Positions 22,984 to 35,411 of a stretch of 64,000 nucleotides of DNA are shown here, piece by piece. Source of the stretch: Trifolium pratense (taxonomy: Eukaryota; Streptophyta; Magnoliopsida; Fabales; Fabaceae); the NCBI RefSeq assembly GCF_020283565.1, contig NC_060061.1, positions 62,001 through 126,000 of the forward strand, written 5' to 3'. Position numbers and translations under genes: made by a program. Numbering within the stretch: position 1 is the first letter of the stretch; each line of letters opens with the position of its first letter. The notes below the pieces were generated by a model that was not told the origin of the DNA, searched no databases, and saw nothing but the letters and a program-made list of their open reading frames with translations.

Positions 22984-25900
22984 ATGGATAAAGAAGGAGG
23001 GTCAGTGTCTAAACCCCCCTTACTGACAGGTCCTGAGAACTATGATTATTGGAAAGCTAAAATGGAGGCTTTCATAAAATCAATTGACAGCAGGACATGG
23101 AAGGCTGTGTTACGCGGATGGGAACCACCAATGGTTCTTGACAAAGATGGCAATAAAACTGATGTCAAGAAGCCAAATGATGAATGGACTAAAGATGAGG
23201 ATGATCTGGCACTTGGCAACTCCAAAGCCTTGTATGCAATTTTTAATGGTGTGGATGCAAACATGTTCAGGCTTGTTAAGAGATGTATTACTGCTAAGCA
23301 CGCCTGGGAAATTCTGAGAAAAGCTCATGAAGGAACATCAAAAGTTAAGCTATCTAAACTTCAGATGCTCAAAACCAATTTTGAGAATCTCAGAATGAAG
23401 GAGGAAGAAACCATTCATGACTTTCAAATGAATGTGCTTGACTTTGCAAATTCGTTTGATGCACTTGGAAAACCTATCTCAGATGAGGAGCTAGTTGGAA
23501 AAATACTCAGATCTTTGCCTAAAAGATTTGATATGAAAGTAACAGCTATTGAGGAGGCTCATGACCTTTCAAGTCTAAATTTAGATGAACTCATAGGATC
23601 ACTTCAGACCTATGAAATTGGTCTAAACAGGAGAAATGAAAAGAAAGATAAGAATCTAGCCTTTGCTTCGAAAAGTGCTGCTGATGATTTACAAATTGAA
23701 TCTGAAGGTGAAGAAAGCTTAGCTGAGTCTATGGCTATGCTTGGAAGACAGTTCAACAAGTTGATGAAGAAAGTGGATCAAAAGCACAAGCCAAATGGTC
23801 GACTCAACAAACAGTCCAGCTTTCAGAAAAAGACAAATGAAGATGAAAGAGGAGTGAAATGCCACGAATGTGAAGGTTTTGGCCATATCAGACCTGAATG
23901 TCCAACCTTTCTAAAAAGGCAAAAGAAAAGTCTTGTTGTTTCATGGTCTGATACAGATTCAGAGGAGGAAGAATCTGCCAAATATGTTAATGCTTTAACA
24001 GGAGTCTGTGAATCTGATTCAGAGTCATGTGATGAGGAGGTAACCTATGAGGAACTAGCTGCTACTTATAAAGATCTTCATACTAGAAGTATAGAAGTTT
24101 GCAAAGCATTAGAGAAACAAAAGAAGATCAATGGTAAACTACAAGCTGAGAAAAATGACTTACTCATAAACATTGATAATCTCAATGCTAAGGTTGAAGA
24201 TCAGAGTAGTCAAATTCAACAGCTGGAAATGGAGAAGTCTAACCTCCTGTGTAAAGTTGCTGAACAGAATGTAGAAGTAACCAAATTAAATGCTGATCTA
24301 GATCAAGTCACAAAAGTGGCTAAAATGATGACCAAAGGTACTGATGCTTTTGAGGAAATGTTACAGAGACAAAACTATGGGAAACCTAAGCCCATTGGTT
24401 TTGAACATGAAAGAGTAAAGCAGCAGATGAAGTTCAACAATGCTACTATACATACTCCAATCAGTAGCACGTTTGTGTCAGGAGGATTGTCGCAACATCT
24501 GATGGGACATTCTATGCCCAGGTTCTATAACTGGACATGTCATCATTGTGGCAGGAAAGGACACATTAGGCCTTTCTGCTATAGGCTGCACGGATATCCA
24601 AGGAGAGTTCGTCAAGAATTCTATACTCCTGTCTTTCCCAATGTTACGACAAGACAGGAATGGAGAGAAAAGAAGAAGATCACAGGTCTAATAGCTCATA
24701 CATCCTTGAGAGCTTCTTCAAGAGAAACCTGGTACTTTGATAGTGGCTGTTCTAGACACATGACAGGTGTTGAACATTATCTTGAAGACTTGAAGTCATA
24801 TGCTGCCAGTTTTGTAACCTTTGGAGATGGAGCTAAAGGGGAGATCAAGGGAGTTGGTAAACTTGCAAATCATGGCTTACCAAAGCTAGATAATGTGCTG
24901 CTTGTAAAAGGGCTTAAAGCAAATCTAATCAGCATAAGCCAACTTTGTGATCAAGGCATGAAAGTTAACTTCACGAAAGCTGAATGTCTAGTTACAAATG
25001 AGCAAGGAGAGTTGTTAATGAAAGGAGTAAGGTCAAGAGACAACTGCTATCTCTGGATCCCTAAAGAAGAAGATGTAGCAACATGTTTCATTAGCAAAGA
25101 AGATGAGGTAAAGTTGTGGCACCAAAAACTTGGCCACCTGCACCTTAAAGGCATGAAGAAGGCAATAGCTAAAGAGGCTATCAGAGGACTTCCAAAGCTC
25201 AAAATAGAAGAAGGAAGTATATGTGGAGAATGTCAAATAGGGAAGCAGACAAAGATGTCGCATCCAAAGTTGCAACATCTGACCACAACAAGGGTTCTAG
25301 AATTACTGCACATAGACCTGATGGGGCCAATGCAAGTAGAGAGCCTTGGAGGAAAAAGGTATGCATTTGTCATGGTAGATGATTTCTCAAGGTACACATG
25401 GATTGAATTTCTAAAAGACAAATCTGAAAGTTTTGATGCATTCAAAGAACTTTGTCTTCAACTTCAAAGAGAAAAGAACTCTGCTATTGTTAGGATACGA
25501 AGTGATCATGGTAAAGAGTTTGAGAATGCAAGCTTTCTTGAATTCTGCATCTCTGAAGGAATCAAGCATGAATTCTCAGCTCCAATCACACCACAACAAA
25601 ATGGTGTTGTTGAGAGGAAGAACAGGACAATACAAGAGTCAGCCAGAGTGATGTTGCATGCAAAACATCTTCCATATCAATTCTGGGCTGAGGCTATGCA
25701 TACTGCTTGTTATATTCACAATCGTGTCACTCTCAGAACTGGAACTTCTACTACACTGTATGAGCTGTGGAAAGGTAGAAAACCAACTGTCAAACACTTT
25801 CATGTGTTTGGAAGTAAGTGCTATATCCTATCTGATAGGGAGCACAGAAGAAAAATGGATCCTAAAAGTGAAGAAGGATTATTTCTTGGATACTCAACAA

Positions 25901-27765
25901 ACAGCAGGGCCTACAGAGTTTACAACCAGAGAACTAAGGTAATAGTGGAATCTATCAATGTTGTGATAGATGATTTGACATCTGCTAAAACATCTGATAC
26001 TGAAGATGATGTTGCAACAACTTTGCCAACATCTGAAGAAGCTGTAGCAGAAAAGGAATCAGATTCAGATGATGAATCAACCATTCCTACACCTCGCCCT
26101 GTGAGCAAAGTTCCTTCTATAAGAATACAGAAGAACCATCCCAAGGATCTCATCATAGGAAATCCTAACCAGGGAATTGCTACAAGAAGGACAAATGAAG
26201 TGGTTACTAATTCATGTTTTGTATCAAAGGTTGAGCCTAAAAATGTAAAAGAGGCTCTCACTGATGAGTTCTGGATAGAAGCCATGCAAGATGAATTAAC
26301 TCAGTTTAGAAGAAGTGATGTGTGGGATCTTGTTCCTAGACCCAATGGTGTTAATGTCATAGGCACAAAATGGGTGTTCAAGAACAAGTCAGATGAAAAT
26401 GGTGTTGTAACAAGAAACAAGGCAAGGTTAGTGGCTCAAGGGTACACTCAGGTTGAAGGACTTGACTTTGATGAAACATTTGCGCCAGTTGCAAGACTGG
26501 AATCTATTAGGCTACTTCTTGGTATAGCATGCATCTTCAAATTTAAGCTGTACCAAATGGATGTCAAGAGTGCCTTCCTAAATGGGTACTTACATGAAGA
26601 AGTTTATGTGGAGCAGCCAAAAGGTTTTGTAGATCCTGCTAATCCTGATCATGTGTACAAGCTAAAGAAGGCTCTTTATGGACTGAAACAGGCTCCAAGG
26701 GCCTGGTATGAAAGGCTGACAAATTTTCTTGTTAGTCAAGGATACAGAAAAGGAGGCCATGACAAAACCTTGTTTGTCAAAGAACAAGAAGAGAAGCTGA
26801 TGATTGCCCAGATTTATGTTGATGACATAGTATTTGGTGGAATGTCTGAAAAGATGGTGCAACATTTTGTACAACAAATGCAATCAGAGTTTGAAATGAG
26901 TTTGGTAGGTGAGCTGACATATTTCCTTGGTCTGCAAGTAAAACAAATGGAAGACACCATATTTGTCTCTCAAAGCAAATATGCGAAGAACATGATCAAA
27001 AAGTTTGGAATGGACACTGCAGCACACAAGAGAACACCAGCTGTTACTCATCTAAAGCTAACCAAAGATGAAAATGGCATTGATGTTGATCAAAGCCTAT
27101 ACAGGAGTATGATTGGCAGTCTATTGTATCTTACAGCTAGTAGACCAGACATCACTTTTGCTGTTGGTGTTTGTGCAAGATATCAAGCCAAGCCAAAGAT
27201 GAGCCATCTTGTGCAAGTCAAAAGGATTCTGAAGTATATAAAGGGTACTAGTGATTATGGGATTCTGTATTCCCAGACCAAGAACTCAACTTTGATAGGG
27301 TATTGTGATGCAGATTGGGCTGGAAGTGCTGATGATAGAAAGAGCACTTCAGGAGGATGCTTCTTTTTGGGTGACAACTTAATCTCATGGTTCAGCAAAA
27401 AGCAGAATTGTGTGTCTCTATCCACTGCAGAGGCTGAATACATAGCTGCAGGTAGCAGTTGTTCACAGTTGATGTGGATGAAACAGATGCTGAAAGAATA
27501 TAATGTTGACCAAGATGTCATGACATTATATTGCGACAACTTGAGTGCAATCAATATATCAAAGAATCCAGTTCAACACTCAAGAACCAAACACATAGAC
27601 ATCAGGCATCATTTCATCAGAGACCTTGTTGAAGAAAATTGTGTGGAACTCAAGCACATTGGTACAAGTGAACAGCTAGCTGACATTTTTACGAAGGCGC
27701 TTGATGCTAATCAATTTGAATTTTTAAGGGGCAAATTAGGAATTTGCCTGCATGAAGAAGCATAG
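22984..27765 (+). CDS. Sirevirus gag-pol polyprotein (intact, 1593 residues)
   Basis: One uninterrupted frame. Gag occupies roughly residues 1-560, with a first CCHC zinc knuckle at about 292 ([14 protein letters not shown]), a predicted coiled coil at about 365-450 and a second zinc-knuckle-like motif at about 519 ([14 protein letters not shown]). The protease has DSGCSRHM at about 585. The integrase zinc region is at about 712-752 and the catalytic core has HIDLMGP (about 777), RSDHGKEF (about 840) and [12 protein letters not shown] (about 875). RT has YVDDIVFGG at about 1278, and RNase H has [14 protein letters not shown] at about 1442 and the DN...[12 protein letters not shown] end. All catalytic residues I can check are present. 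The ATG lies 69 bases after the 5' LTR, just past the primer-binding site. Supplies the reverse transcription and integration functions of the element in cytoplasmic particles. Confidence 0.95.
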   Translation: MDKEGGSVSKPPLLTGPENYDYWKAKMEAFIKSIDSRTWKAVLRGWEPPMVLDKDGNKTDVKKPNDEWTKDEDDLALGNSKALYAIFNGVDANMFRLVKRCITAKHAWEILRKAHEGTSKVKLSKLQMLKTNFENLRMKEEETIHDFQMNVLDFANSFDALGKPISDEELVGKILRSLPKRFDMKVTAIEEAHDLSSLNLDELIGSLQTYEIGLNRRNEKKDKNLAFASKSAADDLQIESEGEESLAESMAMLGRQFNKLMKKVDQKHKPNGRLNKQSSFQKKTNEDERGVKCHECEGFGHIRPECPTFLKRQKKSLVVSWSDTDSEEEESAKYVNALTGVCESDSESCDEEVTYEELAATYKDLHTRSIEVCKALEKQKKINGKLQAEKNDLLINIDNLNAKVEDQSSQIQQLEMEKSNLLCKVAEQNVEVTKLNADLDQVTKVAKMMTKGTDAFEEMLQRQNYGKPKPIGFEHERVKQQMKFNNATIHTPISSTFVSGGLSQHLMGHSMPRFYNWTCHHCGRKGHIRPFCYRLHGYPRRVRQEFYTPVFPNVTTRQEWREKKKITGLIAHTSLRASSRETWYFDSGCSRHMTGVEHYLEDLKSYAASFVTFGDGAKGEIKGVGKLANHGLPKLDNVLLVKGLKANLISISQLCDQGMKVNFTKAECLVTNEQGELLMKGVRSRDNCYLWIPKEEDVATCFISKEDEVKLWHQKLGHLHLKGMKKAIAKEAIRGLPKLKIEEGSICGECQIGKQTKMSHPKLQHLTTTRVLELLHIDLMGPMQVESLGGKRYAFVMVDDFSRYTWIEFLKDKSESFDAFKELCLQLQREKNSAIVRIRSDHGKEFENASFLEFCISEGIKHEFSAPITPQQNGVVERKNRTIQESARVMLHAKHLPYQFWAEAMHTACYIHNRVTLRTGTSTTLYELWKGRKPTVKHFHVFGSKCYILSDREHRRKMDPKSEEGLFLGYSTNSRAYRVYNQRTKVIVESINVVIDDLTSAKTSDTEDDVATTLPTSEEAVAEKESDSDDESTIPTPRPVSKVPSIRIQKNHPKDLIIGNPNQGIATRRTNEVVTNSCFVSKVEPKNVKEALTDEFWIEAMQDELTQFRRSDVWDLVPRPNGVNVIGTKWVFKNKSDENGVVTRNKARLVAQGYTQVEGLDFDETFAPVARLESIRLLLGIACIFKFKLYQMDVKSAFLNGYLHEEVYVEQPKGFVDPANPDHVYKLKKALYGLKQAPRAWYERLTNFLVSQGYRKGGHDKTLFVKEQEEKLMIAQIYVDDIVFGGMSEKMVQHFVQQMQSEFEMSLVGELTYFLGLQVKQMEDTIFVSQSKYAKNMIKKFGMDTAAHKRTPAVTHLKLTKDENGIDVDQSLYRSMIGSLLYLTASRPDITFAVGVCARYQAKPKMSHLVQVKRILKYIKGTSDYGILYSQTKNSTLIGYCDADWAGSADDRKSTSGGCFFLGDNLISWFSKKQNCVSLSTAEAEYIAAGSSCSQLMWMKQMLKEYNVDQDVMTLYCDNLSAINISKNPVQHSRTKHIDIRHHFIRDLVEENCVELKHIGTSEQLADIFTKALDANQFEFLRGKLGICLHEEA

Positions 27766-27990
27766 CAGTTACTGCAGTTGTGGCGTGCAAAAGGAAACCG
27801 TTTTCTCTCCCATCAATCAATGCACGCTAATTTAGGGAAATCATTACAAACTTCCCTTAAATACATCATCACACGCAATCAATACACTTTCATTAAAAAC
27901 CTAATTTCTGATCGTGAACCCTATTCAACTGCTTCTCACTACAATCCTCATCCATTCAACTTCTCAAACTTCAAAAACCTTCATCCAAAC

Positions 27991-30199
27991 ATGTCTGAAT
28001 CTTCCCAAACTACAAAGTCTGGTCGTTCTACTCGATCAAAGGCGAAGATCGATTCCTCGAAGATCATCAAGGACGCCGTCCCTGTTACGACTGTTCGTGC
28101 TTCCAAATCCAAAGCTCAAACAAATGTCGCTGAGAAGAAAGGAAAAGAAAAATCTGTTGAGAAAAAAGGAAGAAATCGTCAAAGTAAGTGATGCTATCTC
28201 TCCGTTGGGTAATAAATCGAGTAAAGGAAGTTCTAAAAGGAAAAGAAGGGATTACAAATCTAAGTTTTCTCTGTCTATGTCTGATTTGGTTTTTGATTCA
28301 AATGTTAACACATCTGAGAAAGCAACTGAAGTAAACCCCAAAACTGTGTCTGATGTTGTTGAAACAATCGTGTCAACCGGAGAAAACCCTAGTCTAGAAA
28401 AATTGGGGTCTGAAGCTAAAAAGAGAGATCTTAACTCTATGCCTGTTGATACTGAGATGGAAGACACTCCTACAGAGGTTGAAACGGAAACTGCTAATGA
28501 ATCACCAACAATTGCTGAGATGATGGCTGAAAAATCAATCCCTGTTGTTACTGAAGAGATTGTCATGCAAGATGTTGAGACATCCTTGAATGAGAATGAA
28601 GATGTTGAAACTGTTGAGAAAGAACCTGTGAAAGTTGCTGCTGAAAAAGATGTTGAGACAACTATCACAACATCAGAAACCTCAGATGAAGAGACTGAAA
28701 TGGCTGATGAAGGAGTTTCTGCTGATGAAGAGGAAACTCAATCTGAAGAGAGCAACCAGTCCATCCCTACAGATGAGCAAGAGGTTGAAGCTGACAAGCC
28801 TGCAGAACCTGAGAAAGAAAAAGAGAAAGATGTTGTTGATGTTGATGATTATGTCACCACCAAGACTGCTGAAAAATCAACTGGTGGTATAACAAAGAGA
28901 TTGAGAAGCTGTACAGGGAAGGCTGTGGCCACTGCAAGTAAGACTCCTGCACCAAGAGTGAAAACAAAAGGTGTTGGACCAGTCAAAGGTTGGAGCAAAG
29001 TCCTCTCCCCTCCTGGCAAGAAGAAGGAAACTCTGAAGAGAAAGAAGGAGTCATCTAGTGACTCAGACTATGATGTTGCTGAAGATGTTGTTAACATCTC
29101 CTCTGCCAATCCTAAGAAGACTACTGTGAAGAAGGCTCCACAAGGTGTTGAAGAAGCCCCATGTGATAACATCTCCTTCCATCGTGCTGCCTTTGCACTG
29201 AGATGGGACTACATTTACCAAAGGAGATTGGCTGTTGAAAGGGAACTGTCCAAAGATGCTCTCAAATGTCAAGACATCTTTGAATACATCAAGGAAGCTG
29301 GCCTGATGAAGACAGTCTGTGAGTTCAGTCCATGTTATGAGCTGCTTGTGAAAGAATTTCTGGTGATCATCCCTGAAGAATGTGATAATCCACTGAGCAA
29401 GGACTACCACAAAGTTTTTGTCAGAGGTAAATGTATAAATTTCTCCCCTGTTGTGATTAATAATTACTTAGGTAGGTCTGTAGAACCTAAGGCTGAATTA
29501 GAAGTTGCTAATGATGTTGTGAGTGCTGAGATAACTGGTGGTAAGGTTAAGGTCTGGCCTACAAAGAAGCTGATACCCACGAGTAAATTGAATGTCAAAT
29601 ATGCCATCCTCAATAGGATAGGGTCAACCAATTGGGTACCAACTAAGCATGCAACCAATGTTGCAACCAACCTGGGTAGATTTATATATGCTGTAGGAAC
29701 CAAGGTTGACTATGACTATGGGACCTTTATTTTTGATCAAACCATTAAGCATATTAGATCAACAGCTGTGAAGATGCCAATAGCATTTCCATCTTTGCTG
29801 TGTGGAATTATCTTGGCCCAATACCCAGACATCAAGGCTGTGACTGACACACCTAAGAAGAGGGAATCAGGTTTTACTTTTCATCATAAGCTTTTTGGTA
29901 ATCATAATGTTGCTGAACATGTTGGAACATCTGCTGCTGGAGCTGGTGTTATGACAAAAAGGGAGATTATTGCTGGTTTGAAAATTCAATGTCAAGAGAT
30001 AGATAAACAGCAAGCTGAGTTTGAGGAAAGAAAGAAAGTGCTCTTGAAGATGATTGAAGGATTGGAGGCTGATGAGGTGTCTGTCAAAGCAAGTGCAAAT
30101 GTGGCTGCTACAGGTGATAAAGAAAATGATGATGAGGAAGAAGGTTATGCTACTGCTACAGATGAGGATGAAGCCTCTGACAGTAGTGATGATAAATAA
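27991..30199 (+). pseudogene. Sirevirus envelope-like second ORF with a frame break
   Basis: An ATG at 27991 opens a Ser/Lys-rich start (MSESSQTTKSGRSTRSK) that stops at 28189-28191. The adjacent frame is open through the same region and continues to 30199. The shift must fall near the A6 run at 28162-28167 or just after. The continuing part is acidic (Glu/Val/Thr-rich, about 28260-28860), then Lys/Pro-rich, then has a conserved globular region at about 29159-29905 that resembles the plant 'putative plant transposon protein' domain found in Sirevirus envelope-like ORFs, and ends in an acidic tail. No convincing signal peptide or transmembrane helix is seen. Alternative: the GTAAGT at 28183-28188 could be a splice donor. 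One base-call error would also explain it. Confidence 0.75.
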
Positions 30200-30355
30200 T
30201 TTTGTAATCTTTTCAATGTTTTGCTGAACTTTGTTATTTGTTTTTTTTGTGGGCTGTTTGTGCCCTGGATTTTAGCACCTTCTGAGTGCATGGTCTGTAC
30301 TTTTAATTCTGCACTTTGGATACTTAACTTTCCTGTTTTGGCACATTTTGTGGCT

Positions 30356-30840
30356 AAAAAGGGGGAGTAGTAGTTTGTTTGTTTGTTTCTGCTACATGTT
30401 GTTGTGTCTCTTGTTATGACATGTTTTAAGTAGCAGTAAGCAAGTATTCAGGGGGAGTAAAATTTTGATTACCCTGAGATGATGCACAAGCTGATGAAGT
30501 CAGAGGGAGTTTACTACTGAATGGATATGCTGCCCTGATTGGATGAACAGGTGCTAGAAGATGTGCTCCCATATGGCACAACATATTTGATGACATATGA
30601 CATATGATATATGTTTTGCTCTGATACCACGTTTTTATTTTGCTCGAGGCAATTTGATGATAACTCCGCTGCTGCTGCCTCTGATGCATATTTTTTTCAC
30701 CTATGTGAAATTTTGTTTAAATGATGCTCTAACATTCCTTCTTTTGTGTGACCATGGTGATTTGAAGGATTGCGCTTTTTATATCTCTCAAAGGTAATGG
30801 CCTGAAATTGTTTTAGCCAAAAATTGCCAAAGGGGGAGAT
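30356..30840 (+). promoter_or_regulatory. repeated polypurine tracts before the Sirevirus 3' LTR
   Basis: The motif gggggag or close variants occurs at about 30356-30370 (aaaaagggggagtag), 30451-30460 (gggggagtaa), 30501-30510 (cagagggagt) and 30829-30838, the last directly abutting the 3' LTR (aagggggagat). Only the last should prime plus-strand DNA of the full LTR; multiple upstream copies are a described trait of Sireviruses. Confidence 0.75.
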
Positions 30841-31860
30841 TGTTGGATATTTGAATTGGCTTAATTTTGCTAAAACAAATATACTAACAAGATGTTGGAT
30901 AACATGTTACAACATCATATTTATTCAAGGAAATCTCGCGCATTTATGAGAGCATCTGCTATTTATGGAAATCCACTTAAAGAGCACGCTCAATGGAGAT
31001 TTGATCTGATCAGGAATTTTAAGGATAAGATAAGACTTAATGGTACAACGGTATGATCACAATTATCCTATAAAGTCCTTAAACACTTTTGGAAAGTTTC
31101 TATACACTCTTGATGAAGATCAAATGAGAATCAGATCACCTTTTATGAGCTACAAGGAGCGTCCTATCAGTAATGAAGAAAGTGGAGCGTGCTAGATCAT
31201 TATATATACGAAGACCAAGCTCAAGACCATCATCTCAATTGAAAAATATTAGTTACACATATTGAGTCTTTATTGAGTCTTTGTTGAGTGTTTTATTGTT
31301 TGATTGTAATTCTTGCTTGTGGATTCTATAACACGAGTTAAGAAGTAAGTTTGTTATTTTAAGGTTACTCCTAAGCTTTGAAGTACGGAGTTTACCATGT
31401 GTGATTCACTTGAAGCTTTTAAGCAAAAGTGAAGTGTTGTCTTGACAAGTTGTCGCCACATCATTCTTAACATTGTATAATCAACACAGGTTGTGTTGTG
31501 TGAGTGGAAGTGAGATGGGATCTCATGTCTAGGAGTTCCTAGGCAGAAGTTGCATGAGTAGTGTCGAGGTTATAAGGCGTAAACCAGGGGTTTGCTGGAG
31601 GTCTTAGTGTAAGGCGTAAATCCTAGGGTTTGCTGGAGGTCTTAGTAACTAGAGCTATTAGTGGATTTCCTTCCTGGATTGGTATCCCCCAGAGTAGGCA
31701 GTTGGCTGAACTGGGTTAACAATTACTTGTGTCATTTATTTATTTTCTGTCAGCTTTTTATATGTTATATAAGATGTGCCAACAATAGAAAACAACATTA
31801 TACACAAAGTAGTTGTTGGGACATCTTAGGCAACATCATTCTAGTGATACCAGAATTTCA
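30841..31860 (+). repeat. 3' LTR of nested Sirevirus
   Basis: 1020 bp with the same ends and internal direct repeat as the 5' copy. The duplicated target aagtg follows at 31861-31865, after which the outer Copia RT frame resumes in register. Confidence 0.95.
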
Positions 31861-31865
31861 AAGTG

Positions 31866-33149
31866 TTTGCTCCTGTAGCTAGATGGGATACCATAAGAAC
31901 TATTCTTGCAGTTGCAGCCAGTGAGAATTGGACAATATACCAGTTGGATGTAAAAAGTGCATTTTTACATGGAGAATTGACAGAGAATGTGTATGTGGAA
32001 CAACAGCCCAAAGGTTATCAGAAGAAAGGAGACAAAGTATATAAGCTGAAGAAGGCATTGTATGGACTGAAACAAGCCCCTAGAGCTTGGTACAGCAAAA
32101 TTGAAGCTTACTTTGGACAAGAGAAATTTGAGAAATGTCCTGATGAACATACTTTATTTGTAAAACAAGATGAAGGAAGCATCCTTATTGTAAGTCTTTA
32201 TGTTGATGACCTGATATACACTGGAAACAACTCAGAGATGTTTGAAGATTTCAAACACTCCATGAAAAAGAGATTTGCTATGACAGATTTAGGCCAGATG
32301 AGATACTTTCTTGGAGTAGAAGTAACACAAGATAAGTATGGAATTTTCATAAATCAGCAAAAGTATGCTAAAGAAATATTGTCAAGATTTGAGATGGGAA
32401 TGTGTAATATTGTAAGCAGCCCTATTGTACCAGGATGCAAGCTAAGCAAAGATGAAGATGGAAAGCAGGTTGATGCTACCAAATACAAGCAGATTGTGGG
32501 ATGCTTGATGTATCTACTTGCTTCTAGGCCTGACTTGGCTTTTTCTGTTTGTCTGATTGCTAGATACATGGACAAACCTACAGATATGCATCTCACTGCA
32601 GCAAAAAGGATTCTGAGGTATCTTAAAGGTACAATGAGTCTAGGCATATTGTACAAGAGAGGCAGTGAATTACAACTTCAAGGGTGGACAGATTCAGATT
32701 ATGCTGGTGACATTGATGACAGAAGAAGTACCTCAGGATATGTATTCAAACTTGGCTCAAGTGCTATTTCATGGTCCTCCAAGAAGCAGCCTATAGTGAC
32801 ACTCTCCACAACAGAAGCTGAATTTGTTGCAGCAGCTTCATGTGCCTGCCAAGCAGTGTGGCTGAAGAAAATTCTGCATCAGTTAAGGAAAGATCAGAAC
32901 AAGAGCACTGTTATCTTCTGTGATAACAGCTCCTCAATAAAAGTGTCAAAGAATCCCATAATGCATGGAAGAATGAAGCATATTGATGTGAGGTATTATT
33001 TTCTAAGAGACCTTGTCAAAGATGGAATTCTTGAGCTGAAGCACTGCAGCACAAGTGATCAAATTGCAGATGCCATGACCAAGCCTCTAAAGCTAGAATC
33101 ATTTACCAAATTCAGAGAAATGCTAGGTGTTTGCAAATTGAGTGATTGA
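31866..33149 (+). pseudogene. outer Copia RT and RNase H (3' block)
   Basis: Open from the nested element's right duplication to a TGA at 33147-33149. RT motifs: FAPVARWDTIRTIL at the junction, [28 protein letters not shown] and SLYVDDLIYTGN. RNase H: SDYAGDIDDRRSTSGY, LSTTEAEF and the MKHIDVRYYFLRD end. The RNase H motif has Asp-Ser-Asp-Tyr where the nested element has Asp-Ala-Asp-Trp, showing the two are different lineages. The C-terminus is LGVCKLSD. Intact as a block, but separated from its gag and integrase by the nested insertions. Confidence 0.9.
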
Positions 33150-33211
33150 GCTGTATTGTTGATTGATTGAACTGTATTTTTTGATTGTTTTGTGTAGATT
33201 AAGGGTGGATA

Positions 33212-33388
33212 TGTTAGGTGTAATCTACCCTCTAAGAATCTAGTTTGGATTGTAAGCATTGGGCTTGCCTATGGGCTTGTGGCTTGTGCTAGTTAGCTTG
33301 CTTGGCCCATAAGCTAAGTGTTGTAACTCCTATATAAGGAGCCTCCCTTGATTGTGAATGAATAGAATGCACACTTATGATCTTAACA
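33212..33388 (+). repeat. 3' LTR of outer Copia element
   Basis: 177 bp, tgttaggtg...cttaaca. It contains the gggcttgcctatgggcttg direct repeat that is collapsed in the 5' LTR. Otherwise the two appear identical. Target duplication gaagt follows. Confidence 0.93.
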
Positions 33389-33393
33389 GAAGT

Positions 33394-35411
33394 AAGGTTT
33401 TAAGAATAAAATATATATAATGTATTTGACTCCTCTACATGAGAGGAGTATATATAACTCTCGGCGCTGGATCAAGACTATTGATGGGAATATCCATGTC
33501 ATTGATGATTGTCAGAAAACGGCCGAGGAGCCTTGATGGACAGTAAATGTCCATCATTCTGATGTCGGACATTATAATACACTGGCTATGATGTCCATCG
33601 ACCTGAATCGTAAGATCTTGAGCTGCTCCACAGTTGGGTCATATTCAATGGTCGAAGAGGTTGTGTATATCTGACAAAGTTAAAGTATAATTAAAATTAG
33701 TACAGCTTAAAGCATCGATCACCTGAGCAGTTAACAAAATAAAAACCATAAGCAATACAGGCGAAGTTATACTTAATTATATTTTATCTTTTCCTCTATC
33801 ATCACAAAGTTGTTGAGCTTTCAATTCTTGCGGTTACTAATTTAAGTTTCCTATTTAGGAAAGATCTTGAATTTGAAATTAAAAAAATACTCACATGGTT
33901 CTGTTGAATAATACTATGTCAAAGCAGTAGGATTTGCTACGTGCCATGTAGTTGATTATCAAAGCCGTTTTATTATGTATTTTTAATTGTAAGATTGTTT
34001 TTCTATAAAGAAAGATCATCATTATCTAAATTGACATGTATTCGAATGTTATTGGGCTGCCCTAGTCAATTCAATCTCTTAGTGATGTAGTTCTTGTCTT
34101 CCTGTCCTTTGCTATCACTACAAGCTGCTTAGCACATCTTGTGCTTAACTGCTTAAGGTTAGCTTCTTTTTTCTTTCGAATATACATTATGTCGCAATTA
34201 TATGCAAAATTATACGCTTTTTAGATTCATTGAATAATTGTGTATCTAAACTATAATAATAGTATAAACTAGATTCATCTGTTATACAATGAATCTAACA
34301 AGTGTTATGGCTGGAGGAATACGGATCTGGATTCCCTGCAGCTGGGAATCACACAGTTTTCACGTTATTTTGCATTCCAGCCAGCCATCCATCATCAGAC
34401 CGGACAGATCAGAACAATTCATTTACAAAATTATTCAAAACGATCTCAGCCACACGATTATGATCTGATAGTCCCTAGCTGTTACAGCGTCCTGCTGTAA
34501 CAGCAGGAAATCCATTTCCGGAGGAATACATCAGACATATCAATTATTGAATGAATCTAATTTTTTTCCCTAAATGTATAGAAAATAGTTCTTGTCTTCC
34601 TTGTAAGCCTGGCACTTCTTGTGCTTAAGGCTAGCTTATTTTTTCTTCCAAATACACATTTTCCTTGAAACATAAGAATAATTTTTTCAATATACTTTAT
34701 TTAAATTACAATATCATGAGAATTTAGGATCGATATATGAGATGGAAGAGGCTCCACCCATATGCACCAATAAATTGAAAAAATAAATAGAGAATAAGTA
34801 GCTTTCTTTGATGCATGAATCAATTTTGTGAGCTAAATATTTTAGGTTATGTAATAACATTGAGTGGAATTATGAGAGTGCTAACTTTGCCTCAAAATTA
34901 CTTTCTTTTGAAAGAACCCAAATATTGCCCCACACACACGTGCCAGGTGTCAGAAATTTTACCATACCTTTTTAAATGACTAGCTTGGATAGTGTCCAAC
35001 TTGGAAGTGGGGATCCGTTAGATGCAAATGAGTTGGACACGTGGCAAAAGGTCAGTGCATTATTGATTTACCGTTTTTAATGATTTAGTGCAGTCTATTA
35101 TCCTTTGTGTGCCGCAGCTACAGCCTAAAATATCTTAGTACTCTTTATAGAATAGTCGTAAAAACTAAAAAATGAAACGCTTTTCCAGATGGATCAGACT
35201 CTGATGATGGAAACCTCTGCTTCATGTGCCGGATTTGTTAACGAACTTACCATGCAGCAATACTGAAATTACCTTGCTTTCTTTTCAGTTTCAACCCTAT
35301 GCGGGAAACCTAGCCACTTTTTACTCTCATCGCTAACTTCATTTGCACTCATCATCATGTATGCACTCTATTTGATAAAAAAAAATAAAAAATAAGGGAT
35401 AGTTGATAAAC
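33394..35411. other. intergenic; repeat-like flank of the Copia nest
   Basis: No gene is supported. About 33430-33640 is less AT-rich, with repeated tgtccatc motifs, and with the left flank (17140-17230) may be an older repeat into which the outer element landed. About 34300-34540 is another GC-richer island (tggctggaggaatacgg, ctgttacagcgtcctgctgtaacagcagg region) that looks repetitive but has no resolved ends; its ctgctgtaacag/ctgttacag inverted motif could form a small hairpin. Confidence 0.4.

Larger units (their letters stand above)
21895..31860 (+). mobile_element. complete Sirevirus-type Copia retrotransposon nested in the outer element
   Basis: 9966 bp with 1020-bp LTRs at 21895-22914 and 30841-31860, which look identical by eye, and target duplication aagtg at 21890-21894 and 31861-31865. 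The primer-binding site (tggcatcagagcaggc) is at 22917. Gag-pol is a single 1593-codon frame, followed by an envelope-like ORF, the hallmark layout of Sireviruses (SIRE1 relatives). Several polypurine tracts lie before the 3' LTR. It is the youngest insertion of the nest and looks structurally competent except for the break in the second ORF. Confidence 0.95.
17240..33388 (+). mobile_element. outer Copia LTR retrotransposon carrying two nested insertions
   Basis: LTRs at 17240-17404 and 33212-33388 start tgttaggtg and end cttaaca, with target duplication gaagt at 17235-17239 and 33389-33393. A primer-binding site follows the 5' LTR at 17407 (tggtatcacaggcc), and a short purine stretch (aagggtgga) precedes the 3' LTR. 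Without the nested insertions the element is about 4.5 kb, usual for Copia. It encodes gag, protease, integrase, RT and RNase H in that order, now split into three blocks. The LTRs look identical apart from a 12-bp difference, so the outer insertion is itself recent. Confidence 0.93.

Noticed and set aside
22715..23026. 103-codon open frame at the Sirevirus 5' LTR/leader
   Set aside because: Its 5' part repeats in the 3' LTR (31661-31882), showing it is LTR sequence rather than a gene.
28252..28668. Minus-strand open frame of 138 codons within the Sirevirus second ORF
   Set aside because: Serine/threonine/valine-rich mirror of the acidic plus-strand ORF; composition shadow.
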